Below are positions 29,122-37,598 of a stretch of 64,000 bases of DNA, in pieces. The position numbers were made by a program, and so were the translations under genes. Below the pieces are notes generated by a model. That model had not been told where the DNA came from and did not search any database. It saw only the letters and a list, made by a program, of their open reading frames with translations. The DNA is taken from contig CAZHFW010000016.1 in assembly GCA_964531675.1 (NCBI GenBank), positions 1 through 64,000 on the forward strand. Direction: 5' to 3'. Source of the DNA: CAZHFW01 sp964531675 (lineage in GTDB: Bacteria; Planctomycetota; Phycisphaerae; Phycisphaerales; UBA1924). The first letter of the stretch is position 1. Each line of letters begins with the position of its first letter.

Positions 29122-31173
29122 TCACTCGAGGTACGTATACCCCTCCATCCCCACGTCGTAGAACTTGAGGAGGGACTGGGCTTCGGGCACGCTCATCGTG
29201 CCGGCCTTCACCGCGCGCTCCACGTCACGGCGCATCGAGCGGATCAGGTCTTCGGAGTCGAACTGCACGTACGCGAGCACTTCCTTGACGCAGTCGCCCT
29301 CGATGACCTCGTCGAGGTCCCAGTCGCCCACGCCGGGCGAATCATCGAAGGAAACGTGCACGACGTGCGTGTCGCCGTAGAGATTGTGGAGATCGCCCAG
29401 CACTTCCTGGTACGCGCCGACCAGCGCCACCGCCAGGTAGTAAGGCTCGGGCTTGCCCTCGGGCAGGCCGCCCGGAAGGCTCGGGATCGTCGCGGGGTAC
29501 TTCAGTTCATGCAGCTCGAGCGTCGCCTTGGAAGCGGTGCGCTTGTCGATGAACTTGTCCACCTGACCATCCGAGTCGCACGTGATGTCCGCGAGAACCG
29601 CCTGCCGCGTCGGCTGCTCCTCGAGGCGGTGGATCGGAACGATCGGGAAAAGCTGGTCGATCGCCCAGTGGTCGGGCATGCTCTGGAAGATCGAGAAGTT
29701 CACGTAATAGATATCCGACAGGACCTGCGGCAGCTCCATCAGGTCGTCCGGGAGCTCGCCCTTGGCCGCCGCCAGCGCCAGCACGCGACGACCAACCGCC
29801 CAGAAGAGCCGCTCGGTCGCCGCCCTCAGAGGCAGCGAGAGATAGCCCAGGTTGAACAGGCTCATCGCCTCGTCACGCGCCTGCACCGCGTCGTGGTACA
29901 CCTCGACCAGGTTCACGCGCGGCTGGTTCAACGCTTCGAACGCGTCGATGAGTTCCAGCACAGGCTGAGGCTTCTCCGCCTCGGACTTCATCAGCGCGTG
30001 CACGCCCGGGATGTCGGCCTCGGACGGGAAGTGGGTCTTGCCCAGCACGTCGATGATGAGGAGCGACGAGTGGGCGACCATGGCGCGCCCGGACTCGGAG
30101 AAGATGCGCGGGTGCGGGAACTCGTTGGCGTCGCACACGCTCTTGACGCGGTAGATGATGTCCGCCGCGTACTCCGCGACGCCGTAGTTCACGCTCGAAG
30201 GCGAGTCGGACTGGCTGCCGTCGTAGTCGATGCCCATCCCGCCGCCGACGTCGATGGTGTCCAGACCGGCGCCGAGCTTCTTGAGCTCGCAGAAGATGTG
30301 GGCCAGCTCGTTCACCGCCGCCTTGACCTTGCGGATGTCGCCGACCTGGGAGCCGATGTGGAAGTGGATCATGCGCAGGCAGTCGGCCATGCCGTTCTGC
30401 TTGGCGAACTCCACCGCGTGGATGAGCTCGGTGACCGTGAGGCCGAACTTGGAGCGCATCCCGCCCGAGGACTCCCAGCGACCCGTGCCCTGCGCGCTGG
30501 GCTTGGCCCGCAGGCCGATGCGCGGCCGCACGTTGTACTTCTTGGCGTGCTGGATGATCAGCTCAAGGTCGGAGAACCGCTCGACCACCGGAATGATGTG
30601 CCGCCCGAGCTTGGTCGCCAGGATCACCGTCTCGATGAACTCCGAGTCCTTGAACCCGTTGCACACGATCGGCATCGCGGGCAGATTCTCGGTCAGGCCG
30701 AGCACCGCGAGCAGCTCGGGCTTGGAACCGGCCTCCAGGCCGAAGCCCAGCTCCTTGCCGATGTCGCGGATCTCCTCGCAAAGGGGGCGCTGCTGATTCA
30801 CCTTGATCGGATAGATGCAGGCGTACGAACCCGTGTACGCGTGCTCCTTGATCGCGTTGCTGAAGGCCTCGCGGATCTCCGTCAGGCGGTGCTTGAGCAG
30901 GTCGCGGAAGCGGACGATCACCGGCGTGCCGATCTCGCGCTCGCGCAGACCCTCGATGACCTCGTAGAGATCGATCTGCCGCTTGGGGTCGCGCTCGGGC
31001 ATGACGACCAGGTGGCCCTCGGCGTTGACGCCGAAGTAGCCATTGCCCCACTCGTGCACGCCATAGACCCTCGCCGAGTCCTGAACCGTCCACGGGCCCT
31101 TGGTGGGCACCGCAGCCGGCTGCGCAGAGAGGGAGGTGATGCTCGGACCAGAAGACGGGGTGATAGTCGCCAT
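29122..31173 (-). CDS. speA: Biosynthetic arginine decarboxylase
   Basis: 683 residues, the usual length of SpeA, a PLP-dependent fold-III decarboxylase that makes agmatine from arginine for polyamine synthesis. Visible features are YPIKVNQQ with the PLP lysine, FGLEAGSKPEL, the phosphate-binding glycine loop DVGGGMGIDYDG, and the HIGSQ strand. The C-terminal part ends LKFYDVGMEGYTYLE. The N-terminal 25 residues are low-complexity. The gene is transcribed alone toward the third palindrome pair. Confidence 0.95.
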   Translation of the reverse strand: MATITPSSGPSITSLSAQPAAVPTKGPWTVQDSARVYGVHEWGNGYFGVNAEGHLVVMPERDPKRQIDLYEVIEGLREREIGTPVIVRFRDLLKHRLTEIREAFSNAIKEHAYTGSYACIYPIKVNQQRPLCEEIRDIGKELGFGLEAGSKPELLAVLGLTENLPAMPIVCNGFKDSEFIETVILATKLGRHIIPVVERFSDLELIIQHAKKYNVRPRIGLRAKPSAQGTGRWESSGGMRSKFGLTVTELIHAVEFAKQNGMADCLRMIHFHIGSQVGDIRKVKAAVNELAHIFCELKKLGAGLDTIDVGGGMGIDYDGSQSDSPSSVNYGVAEYAADIIYRVKSVCDANEFPHPRIFSESGRAMVAHSSLLIIDVLGKTHFPSEADIPGVHALMKSEAEKPQPVLELIDAFEALNQPRVNLVEVYHDAVQARDEAMSLFNLGYLSLPLRAATERLFWAVGRRVLALAAAKGELPDDLMELPQVLSDIYYVNFSIFQSMPDHWAIDQLFPIVPIHRLEEQPTRQAVLADITCDSDGQVDKFIDKRTASKATLELHELKYPATIPSLPGGLPEGKPEPYYLAVALVGAYQEVLGDLHNLYGDTHVVHVSFDDSPGVGDWDLDEVIEGDCVKEVLAYVQFDSEDLIRSMRRDVERAVKAGTMSVPEAQSLLKFYDVGMEGYTYLE

Positions 31174-31480
31174 CGTGATTGGGGCCCAACTGGGCGGACG
31201 GAACCCGAAGCAGATCCGGCGCGGTGCCTCGACGAATCGATGACCAGATGCCCGGACGCGGCGCTACGGGGCGCGACAGTGCGATCGCACGCGCTTGCTC
31301 TGCTCGGCGGCAGTAGGCGCCCTCGTCGAAACTCATCCACCCGACCGGTCGCGCCCGCCCGCCGAAGAATCGCGGCACCAAAAGATTAGCGAACATTCCC
31401 CGCCGGGCCACCAAAGAGCGCCGCCAGCGTGAATTTTTCTCTCGACAGCTTCTCCCCCCAAGCCTCCAACTCCGTCAGAG

Positions 31481-31500
31481 CCTCCGGCGCAAGCCGGAGG
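31481..31500. repeat. Perfect hairpin CCTCCGGC-GCAA-GCCGGAGG
   Basis: 8-bp stem with a GCAA tetraloop, the same loop as the hairpin repeats near 24730 and 25052. Its right arm runs into the tandem repeat that follows. Confidence 0.7.
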
Positions 31501-31544
31501 AACCTCCGTCTCCGAGAGAACCTCCGTCTCCGAGAGAACCTCCG
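31500..31544. repeat. 18-base tandem repeat, 2.5 units
   Basis: Two exact copies of GAACCTCCGTCTCCGAGA and half of a third. No coding frame. Confidence 0.85.
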
Positions 31545-31618
31545 CACACCACGCGCCTCTCCAACTCTTCACGCCCCAACCACTCGCCCGATTCCTCAAG
31601 CTCAAAGCTCAATCGCAC

Positions 31619-32101
31619 TCACCGCATCAGCAGCGTCGCCACCACCCCCACCACTACCGCGGTGAGCACCGGCACCACCAGAATTGCCGCGGTCAGGGTC
31701 CGCTTGATGGGCGTCCACCAGCTCCCCAGGCGCGTCAGCTGTTCCGACGCCCGCAGATTGGCTCCGTGCATGACCTCCGCCGGGATCAGCCTGGGGATGT
31801 TCATGAACGCCAGCGCGATCAGGGTCAGGTCGTCGAGCTGTCCGAGGATCGGGATCGTGTCGGGAACCAGGTCGATCGGGCTGAGGATGTACGCAAACGT
31901 CAACACCGCCGCGAGCCGCGCCGACCAGGGCGTGCCCCGGGTGAAGCAGGCCAGGAACAGCGCCAGCAGCTCAAGCCTGAACCGGCGCAGGCGGTCCCAG
32001 CGCATCCGCCGCCCACCCGCCGCCTTGGCCGCCCGACCTGGAATCGCCTGGAATGGAATCGCCTGACTCGCCACGACCACCTCCGACCCCTTGTTCGGCA
32101 T
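31619..32101 (-). CDS. DUF1232 (YkvA-like) membrane protein
   Basis: 160 residues. The DUF1232 signature YILSPIDLVPDTIPILGQLDD lies near residues 70-90, followed by a hydrophobic helix, a charged stretch and a C-terminal membrane segment. The family is widespread, membrane-associated and of unknown function. The start is uncertain: 32101 gives 160 residues, while an in-frame ATG at 32005 (128 residues) begins nearer the conserved part; neither has a good ribosome binding site. Confidence 0.8.
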   Translation of the reverse strand: MPNKGSEVVVASQAIPFQAIPGRAAKAAGGRRMRWDRLRRFRLELLALFLACFTRGTPWSARLAAVLTFAYILSPIDLVPDTIPILGQLDDLTLIALAFMNIPRLIPAEVMHGANLRASEQLTRLGSWWTPIKRTLTAAILVVPVLTAVVVGVVATLLMR

Positions 32102-32215
32102 CGGGAGGGGGCGGTTTCAGCGCCGCATCACCCCGCGGCACTCCAAAACGAAGCATGCTTCCCCGAGTCCGGAGAAGCATGCCTTGGAGACGTGTTGTCG
32201 GTCTGTCCCGGGGAC

Positions 32216-33634
32216 TCAGCCAGCTTCCTTCTCGTCGACGCGCTGGATGGTCGCGCCCAGAGCCCGGAGGCGATCCTCCATCTTCTCATAGCCGCGATCC
32301 AGGTGGTACACGCGATTGACGACCGTGGTGCCCTCGGCCGCCAGACCCGCCAGGACCAGCCCGGCGCTGGCGCGGAGGTCGCTCGCCATGACCGGCGCAC
32401 CGACCAGCTTCCGCACTCCCGACACGATGACCGTGGGTCCCTGACGGAAGAGCTTGGCGCCCATGCGCGAGAGCTCCGCGACGTGCAGGAATCGCTCCGG
32501 GAAGATGCGCTCGGTGATCACGCTGTTGCCGTCGGCGAGCGTGAGCAGGGCCATGAGCTGGGCCTGCACGTCCGTCGGGAAGCCCGGGTGCACCTGGGTG
32601 GTGACCTCGACAGGCTTGAGGATGCGATCGCAGGTCACGCGGACCGAGCAGCGGGCGTTTTCGGTCTCGAGCGGGCTCACGCCCGCCGCCGAGACGCCGC
32701 TGGAGAGCGAGAGGCTCGATCCCGCCTTGCGGGGCTGGCTCGTGACCGGGGTCGAGAGCGTGGGCAGGACCTGGCAATGCACCCCCGCCGCCGCCAGGCG
32801 GTCGGTGACCGCCAGCAGGGAGTCCAGCGGGCAGTTGTCCAGGGTGATGTCGCCGTTGGTGATGGCCGCCGCACACATGAAGGTGCCCGCCTCGATGCGG
32901 TCGGGCATGACGCGGTGATCCGCGCCGCCGAGCTGGGCGACGCCCTCGATGATGATGCGGGGAGAGCCCGCGCCGCGGATCTTGGCGCCCATGGCGGTGA
33001 GCAGGTTGGCCAGATCGACGATCTCGGGCTCGCAGGCCGCGGACTCGATGATGGTCGTGCCCTTGGCCAGGGTCGCCGCCGACATGACGTTGGCGGTGCC
33101 GAGCACCGTGGAGCCGAACGGCCCCCCCAGGAAGATGGTGGTGCCCTTGAGCCCGCCCTGGGGCGCCTTGGCGATGATGTCGCCGGCGGTCAGGATGATC
33201 TCCGCACCCAGGGCCTGCAGGCCGCGCAGGTGCAGGTCAACCGGGCGATCGCCGATCGCGCAGCCGCCCGGCATGGAAACCTGGGCAAACCCGCGCTTGG
33301 CGACCAGCGGCCCCAGCGTGCAGATGCTGGCCCGCATCGTGCGTACGATGTCGTACCGCGCGTGTGAGTTGGACTCGTCCGACGCGTGCAGCGTGAGCAG
33401 GCCCGGGGTGTAACCCGGCGCGTCGGGGGCCAGTTCGTTGGTTCGCTGGCAGCCCAGCTCGGCCAGGAGCCGCCGCATATTGGCGATGTCGGCCAGCTCC
33501 GGGACGTCCCGGAGTGTCACGGGCTGGTCGGTGAGCAGGGCCGCCGCCATCAGAGGCAACGCCGCGTTCTTGCTCCCGTTGATCCGCACCCGACCGTAAA
33601 GCCGCTTCCCGCCCTGAATGACAAAGCTGTCCAT
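32216..33634 (-). CDS. murA: UDP-N-acetylglucosamine 1-carboxyvinyltransferase MurA
   Basis: 472 residues. MurA catalyses the first committed step of peptidoglycan synthesis, joining enolpyruvate to UDP-GlcNAc in the cytoplasm. It starts with FVIQGGKRLYGRVRINGSKNAALP and carries the catalytic loop PGGCAIGDRP with the Cys that fosfomycin attacks. The end, RVYHLDRGYEKMEDRLRALGA, is classical. It is about 50 residues longer than E. coli MurA, largely from a Ser/Pro-rich insertion of about 30 residues in the middle (around residues 290-320). Its presence fits peptidoglycan-containing planctomycetes. Confidence 0.96.
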   Translation of the reverse strand: MDSFVIQGGKRLYGRVRINGSKNAALPLMAAALLTDQPVTLRDVPELADIANMRRLLAELGCQRTNELAPDAPGYTPGLLTLHASDESNSHARYDIVRTMRASICTLGPLVAKRGFAQVSMPGGCAIGDRPVDLHLRGLQALGAEIILTAGDIIAKAPQGGLKGTTIFLGGPFGSTVLGTANVMSAATLAKGTTIIESAACEPEIVDLANLLTAMGAKIRGAGSPRIIIEGVAQLGGADHRVMPDRIEAGTFMCAAAITNGDITLDNCPLDSLLAVTDRLAAAGVHCQVLPTLSTPVTSQPRKAGSSLSLSSGVSAAGVSPLETENARCSVRVTCDRILKPVEVTTQVHPGFPTDVQAQLMALLTLADGNSVITERIFPERFLHVAELSRMGAKLFRQGPTVIVSGVRKLVGAPVMASDLRASAGLVLAGLAAEGTTVVNRVYHLDRGYEKMEDRLRALGATIQRVDEKEAG

Positions 33635-33959
33635 TGCTCGCCGCGCTCCGTCGCACCCGCTCACCAGCGTCCCGGGGCCCGCGATCCGTCGGGGCCCTGT
33701 GTCCGATGAGCGTCCGATCATATTCGGCGCTCCGCGCTCAAAAGCGTGAACCGGTCCGGATCGGTGCGCGATCCGCACGCCGCCAAACCGCCCATTATCG
33801 CACCGCGCCGCACAGACCCAACCGCGCGGGCAATTGCTCCCCCGATCCAGTTGCACGCCCGGGACCTGTTTTGCACCGTCTTCCCGCGTGTTGGGCCCAG
33901 GGGTATGACTGCCGGATGACCGGCGAGGCCCGCCGCGAATGACTCAGGAGTCCGCGATC

Positions 33960-34868
33960 ATGCTGAACACCACTCGAACGGCTCTGGGCCTCGTCCTGGC
34001 CGCCGCCGCCTTCACGGCCCCCGCACTCGGCCAGGCCACCGCCACCAGTTCCGACCAGTTCGTCAACCTGCCCGACACCATGGTCCTCCAGTCCGTCATC
34101 CGCGACTTCAAGTCCAAGGCGGAAAAGGGCGGCCACCCGGACTTCGAGTCCTACTCGGGCTCCACCACGGTCAACCTCGTCAAGGACGCCCTGGACTCCG
34201 ACGGCAAGCCCGTCGTCAACGACCTCCGCGGCAAGACCATCACCAAGGAATACACCAACAAGGCCGGCAAGAACATCAACCCCGCCTTGTACAACGCCGC
34301 CCTGGGCGACAAGCCCGGCACCCTCGCCGCCGGCGGCACGGGCAACGGCCTCACCTCCGCCGCCGACTTCGCCAAGTGGTACCGCGACACCCCGGGCACC
34401 AACGTCTCCAAGGTCGTCCCGCTCACGCTCAAACGCGTCACCGGCACCAACCGCTTCGTCTTCGACTCCGCCACCGACGAGCCTTACAAGTCCCGCGGCG
34501 GGTTCTTCCCCGTCAACGGCGAGCTCTTCGGCAACTTCTCCTCCACCGGCAAAAACTTCCACTTCACGACCGAACTCGAAACCGAGTTCGTCTTCGAGAA
34601 GGGCAAGGGCCAGGTCTTCACCTTCACCGGCGACGACGACGTCTGGGTCTACGTCGATGGCAAGCTCGTCATCGACCTGGGCGGCCTGCACTCCAAGAAG
34701 GAGCAGACCCTCGAGCTCGACCGCCTCTCCTGGCTCCAGGACGGCCAGGCCTACAAGCTCAAGGTCTTCCACGCCGAACGCCGCACCAACGAGTCCAACT
34801 TCCGCATCGAGACCACCCTCAAGCTCCGCTCGGTCGAGCCCCCCGCCACCGGCGGCCAGTGGGACTGA
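33960..34868 (+). CDS. Secreted fibro-slime domain protein, first of a tandem pair
   Basis: 302 residues with a signal peptide (about 1-25, ALGQA). The rest is one fibro-slime domain: an N-terminal VIRDFKSK and GGHPDFE block, an NFHFTTELETEF strand, then the core FTGDDDVWVYVDGKLVIDLGG and LKVFHAERRTNESNF. This domain, first noted in slime-mould and fibrobacter secreted proteins, resembles PA14-type beta-sandwiches and is thought to bind carbohydrate or calcium. CAGGAG lies 9 bases before the ATG at 33960. A terminator separates it from its paralogue. Confidence 0.88.
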   Translation: MLNTTRTALGLVLAAAAFTAPALGQATATSSDQFVNLPDTMVLQSVIRDFKSKAEKGGHPDFESYSGSTTVNLVKDALDSDGKPVVNDLRGKTITKEYTNKAGKNINPALYNAALGDKPGTLAAGGTGNGLTSAADFAKWYRDTPGTNVSKVVPLTLKRVTGTNRFVFDSATDEPYKSRGGFFPVNGELFGNFSSTGKNFHFTTELETEFVFEKGKGQVFTFTGDDDVWVYVDGKLVIDLGGLHSKKEQTLELDRLSWLQDGQAYKLKVFHAERRTNESNFRIETTLKLRSVEPPATGGQWD

Positions 34869-34890
34869 TCCCAACCCCGACTCCTGATCC

Positions 34891-34926
34891 GCGCCCGTCG
34901 GCTTCCCCTAGCCGGCGGGCGTTTTT
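34891..34926 (+). terminator. Intrinsic terminator after first fibro-slime gene
   Basis: CGCCCGTCGGC, 8-base loop, GCCGGCGGGCG (one mismatch), then TTTTT. Confidence 0.88.
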
Positions 34927-35098
34927 CGTTGGCCAACGGCTCCCCAACCGGCCCTTCTCGGACCGCCCCGCACAGACCCACCTTGAGCGCCGACTCGTGA
35001 AGATCAATTGCTGGCGTTCGACCTTTTCGTTTTGGAAGTTTGGGGTGCTTGCTCTCGCTCTTCTCTCTCTGATGGATCGCACGAAGGAGGTCGTTTCC

Positions 35099-36043
35099 AT
35101 GCTGACCGCTCACTGTCTCGCCCGTCCGTCTGCCGCGCTGGTGCTGGCGCTGAGCGCCGGACTGTGGGCGGCTCCCGCGCTGGCTCAGACCAGCAGCACG
35201 TCGGGATCCAGCTCCTCGGACTCGTACGGCAACCTGCCCGACTCGCTCACGCTCACCGGCGTGTGCCGCGACTTCAAGGACAAGCCCGCCTCGGGCGGCC
35301 ACCCGGACTTTGAGATCACCCCCGGCGGCGGCTTCGCCCACTACCAGGGCATGGTCGCCGACAACCTGGACTCCGACGGGAAACCCGTCTTCGCGTCCAC
35401 CGGTTTCAAGGTCAACACCAACTGGACCAACGCCGCGGGCCAGAACGTCATGAAGCCCCGTTCCTACGTCTCCGCCAAGACGGGTGACAAGGTCGGCTCG
35501 CTCTCGACGTCCGCCGGCGGCGCCCTCTCCTCCGCGGAGAACTTCGCCAAGTGGTTCCGCGACATCCCGGGCGTCAACGTCTCCAAGCCCATCGCCATCA
35601 CCCTCAAACGCCAGTCGGGCACCAACATCTACACCTTCGACGACAAGACCGACGACCTCTACAAGTCCCGCGGCGGCTTCTTCCCCATCAACGGCGAACT
35701 CTTCGGCAACTACTCCTCCACCGGCAAGAACTTCCACTTCACCTACGAGCTCGAAACCGAGTTCGTCTTCGAGAAGGGCAAGGGACAGGTCTTCACCTTC
35801 ACCGGTGACGACGACGTCTGGGTCTTCATCGACGGCAAGCTCGTCATCGACATCGGCGGCATCCACTCCGCCGTCAACCAGTCCATCGAACTCGACAGAC
35901 TCAACTGGCTCCAGGACGGCCAGACCTACAAACTCAAGTTCTTCTTCGCCGAACGCCACACCACCCAGTCCAACTTCCGCATCAACACCACCATGCGTCT
36001 CCGCTCCGTCGATCCGCCCGCCACCAGCGGTCAGTACGACTGA
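35099..36043 (+). CDS. Secreted fibro-slime domain protein, second of a tandem pair
   Basis: 314 residues, clearly paralogous to the gene just upstream. It has a signal peptide (about 1-29, ALAQT), a Ser-rich linker, then the same fibro-slime domain with GGHPDFE, YKSRGGFFPINGELFGNYSST, FTGDDDVWVFIDGK and the C-terminal TMRLRSVDPPATSGQYD. The C-terminal 170 residues are far more alike between the two than the N-terminal parts. AAGGAGG lies before the ATG at 35099. It has its own strong terminators and probably its own promoter in the 170-base spacer. Confidence 0.88.
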   Translation: MLTAHCLARPSAALVLALSAGLWAAPALAQTSSTSGSSSSDSYGNLPDSLTLTGVCRDFKDKPASGGHPDFEITPGGGFAHYQGMVADNLDSDGKPVFASTGFKVNTNWTNAAGQNVMKPRSYVSAKTGDKVGSLSTSAGGALSSAENFAKWFRDIPGVNVSKPIAITLKRQSGTNIYTFDDKTDDLYKSRGGFFPINGELFGNYSSTGKNFHFTYELETEFVFEKGKGQVFTFTGDDDVWVFIDGKLVIDIGGIHSAVNQSIELDRLNWLQDGQTYKLKFFFAERHTTQSNFRINTTMRLRSVDPPATSGQYD

Positions 36044-36090
36044 GCCGTCCCCGGCCGGCGAAAGCCGTCCCACCCACTGCTCCTGAATCG

Positions 36091-36140
36091 CCCCGCATCC
36101 CAAACGTTCCCTACCCCCGGCGATGGGATGCGGGGCTTTC
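36091..36140 (+). terminator. Hairpin after second fibro-slime gene
   Basis: CCCCGCATCCCA and TGGGATGCGGGG form a perfect 12-bp stem around a 21-base loop, followed by CTTTC. Confidence 0.65.
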
Positions 36141-36158
36141 CCAACCTGATTCCTCCGG

Positions 36159-36198
36159 CGCCCGCGATCGTGGAATCGATCGCGGGCGTTCATTTTTG
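36159..36198 (+). terminator. Second hairpin-terminator before the ArsR promoter
   Basis: CGCCCGCGATCG-TGGAAT-CGATCGCGGGCG, a perfect 12-bp stem, followed by TTCATTTTTG. It isolates the ArsR promoter that begins 10 bases further on. Confidence 0.8.
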
Positions 36199-36207
36199 CC
36201 CCGATGC

Positions 36208-36235
36208 TTGACACATGCCCATATAGGCATATATT
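36208..36235 (+). promoter_or_regulatory. Promoter with internal operator for the ArsR operon
   Basis: -35 TTGACA (36208-36213), 16-base spacer, -10 TATATT (36230-36235). Transcription should start near 36242, the A of the ATG, so the mRNA would be leaderless. The spacer contains the near-palindrome TGCCCATATAGGCA (36216-36229), a likely binding site for the ArsR protein encoded immediately downstream. Confidence 0.7.
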
Positions 36236-36241
36236 GAACCC

Positions 36242-36601
36242 ATGGCCCGTGCCCCCGCCGCCTCCGACCCGTTTAACGCCATCGCCGAGCCCCGACGGCG
36301 GCTCATCCTCGACGCTCTGGGAACCGGCGCGCCGCGTCCGGTCTCCTGGCTCGCCGAACATCTCGATCTGCCTCAGCCCGTCATCTCCAAGCACCTGGCG
36401 GTGCTCCGCGAAGCGGGGATCCTGGGCGTGACGCGCCAGGGCCGCAATCGCCTGTACCACATCCAGCCCGAGGGCCTCAAGCACGTGCACGCGTGGGTCG
36501 CGAGCTTCGAGAAGCTCTGGGACTCCCAGCTCGACCGCATCAAACGCCGCGCCGAAGAAGCCGCCCGCAAGCACAACGCCCAGACCAAGGACGACCGATG
36601 A
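36242..36601 (+). CDS. ArsR/SmtB-type transcriptional regulator
   Basis: 119-residue winged-HTH repressor: FNAIAEPRRRLILDAL, the turn SWLAEHLDLPQPVISKHLAVLREAGIL, and a wing with RQGRNRLY. It belongs to the branch commonly encoded with SRPBCC proteins, lacking the cysteine metal site of arsenic sensors. No Shine-Dalgarno sequence is present, and the promoter position implies a leaderless start. The stop overlaps the next ATG. It probably represses its own operon through the site in the promoter spacer. Confidence 0.92.
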   Translation: MARAPAASDPFNAIAEPRRRLILDALGTGAPRPVSWLAEHLDLPQPVISKHLAVLREAGILGVTRQGRNRLYHIQPEGLKHVHAWVASFEKLWDSQLDRIKRRAEEAARKHNAQTKDDR

Positions 36602-37044
36602 GCACCGAAACCATCCACACGCTCCACATCACCCGCGAGACCCTCATCGACGCGCCCGCGGAGATCGTCTTCGCCTCCATCCTCGAAGAGCTCGGCCCCG
36701 GGAGCGTCATGCCCGATGGCTCGCCCTTCCCCATGAAGATCGAGCCCTGGCCCGGCGGCCGCTGGTACCGCGATCTGGGCAACAACACGGGCCACTTCTG
36801 GGGCCACGTGCAGGTCATCAAGCCCCCGACCCTGCTCGAGCTCAACGGGCCGATGTTCATGTCCTATCCCGCCAGCTCGCACGTGCAGTACCGCCTGATC
36901 GCCGAAGGCAAGTCCACCAGACTCAAGCTCACCCATCGCGCCATGGGGCTCATCCCCGAGGATCACCGCACCGGCGTCCAGCAAGGCTGGGACCACGCGG
37001 TCTCCCGGATCAAGACCATCGCGCTCTCCAAACTCGCCCGCTGA
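36598..37044 (+). CDS. SRPBCC (AHSA1/START-like) domain protein
   Basis: 148 residues of the Activator of Hsp90 ATPase 1-like group. It has the opening IHTLHITRETLIDAPAEIVF, a WPGGRWYRDLG strand pair, and a C-terminal helix beginning QQGWDHAVSRIK. The fold makes a deep hydrophobic pocket for lipids or aromatic ligands. In operons with ArsR regulators its function is not known. The start overlaps the regulator stop codon (ATGA), so translation is coupled. Confidence 0.9.
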   Translation: MSTETIHTLHITRETLIDAPAEIVFASILEELGPGSVMPDGSPFPMKIEPWPGGRWYRDLGNNTGHFWGHVQVIKPPTLLELNGPMFMSYPASSHVQYRLIAEGKSTRLKLTHRAMGLIPEDHRTGVQQGWDHAVSRIKTIALSKLAR

Positions 37045-37057
37045 ACGAAAGGTCCCC

Positions 37058-37552
37058 ATGAACGCTGTTGACGCCATCCGCTTTGCATTGATCTTCTCCG
37101 ACCAGGGCATCGCCCGTCTGCTCGAAGGCATGCACGACAAGCCCCTGGTCCGCCCCACCTCCTCGGGAGGCAATCACCCGCTCTGGATCATGGGACACCT
37201 GTGCTTCGCCGAAGCGGGCGTGCACTCGTGCATCACCGGCGAGCACAACCCGGTCTCCGACTGGTCGCCGCTGTTTGCGCCGGGCTCCACGCCCTCGAGC
37301 AACCTGTCGGACTATCCGCCCTTCGAGAAGATCATCAAGACCTTCCACGAGCTGCGCCAGCGCAACATCGCCTTGCTCGAAAAGCTCGGCGAAGCCGGCC
37401 TGGAACGCAAGCCTGTCTCGGTCCCGCCCGGGCTCGAAGACATGATGCGCACCAATGGCCAGGCGCTCATGCTCACCGCGCTGCACCACATGGTGCACTA
37501 CGGCCAGCTCACCGACGCGCGCCGCGTCGCGGGGCTCAAACCCCTCATGTGA
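37058..37552 (+). CDS. DinB-like four-helix protein
   Basis: 164 residues of the DinB/YfiT superfamily: helix 1 with a FSDQGIARLLEG stretch, NHPLWIMGHL containing the first conserved His, and a final ALHHMVHYGQLTDARR with the other two. The three His form a metal site in the family, whose members are thiol transferases or damage-inducible proteins of unclear role. It is 13 bases after the SRPBCC gene with AAAGG before the ATG, so it is the third gene of the ArsR operon. Confidence 0.9.
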   Translation: MNAVDAIRFALIFSDQGIARLLEGMHDKPLVRPTSSGGNHPLWIMGHLCFAEAGVHSCITGEHNPVSDWSPLFAPGSTPSSNLSDYPPFEKIIKTFHELRQRNIALLEKLGEAGLERKPVSVPPGLEDMMRTNGQALMLTALHHMVHYGQLTDARRVAGLKPLM

Positions 37553-37598
37553 CGGATGTCCCCTCGCAGACTTGCGATCTCAGGCACGACCCGCAAGC

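Larger units (their letters stand above)
31174..31618. other. Gap upstream of speA with short repeats, no gene
   Basis: 445 bases between speA and the DUF1232 gene. It contains a perfect hairpin at 31481-31500 and an 18-base tandem repeat at 31500-31544. No open frame with codon use like the neighbours is present. The speA promoter should lie near 31180-31300 but I cannot name its boxes. Confidence 0.5.
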
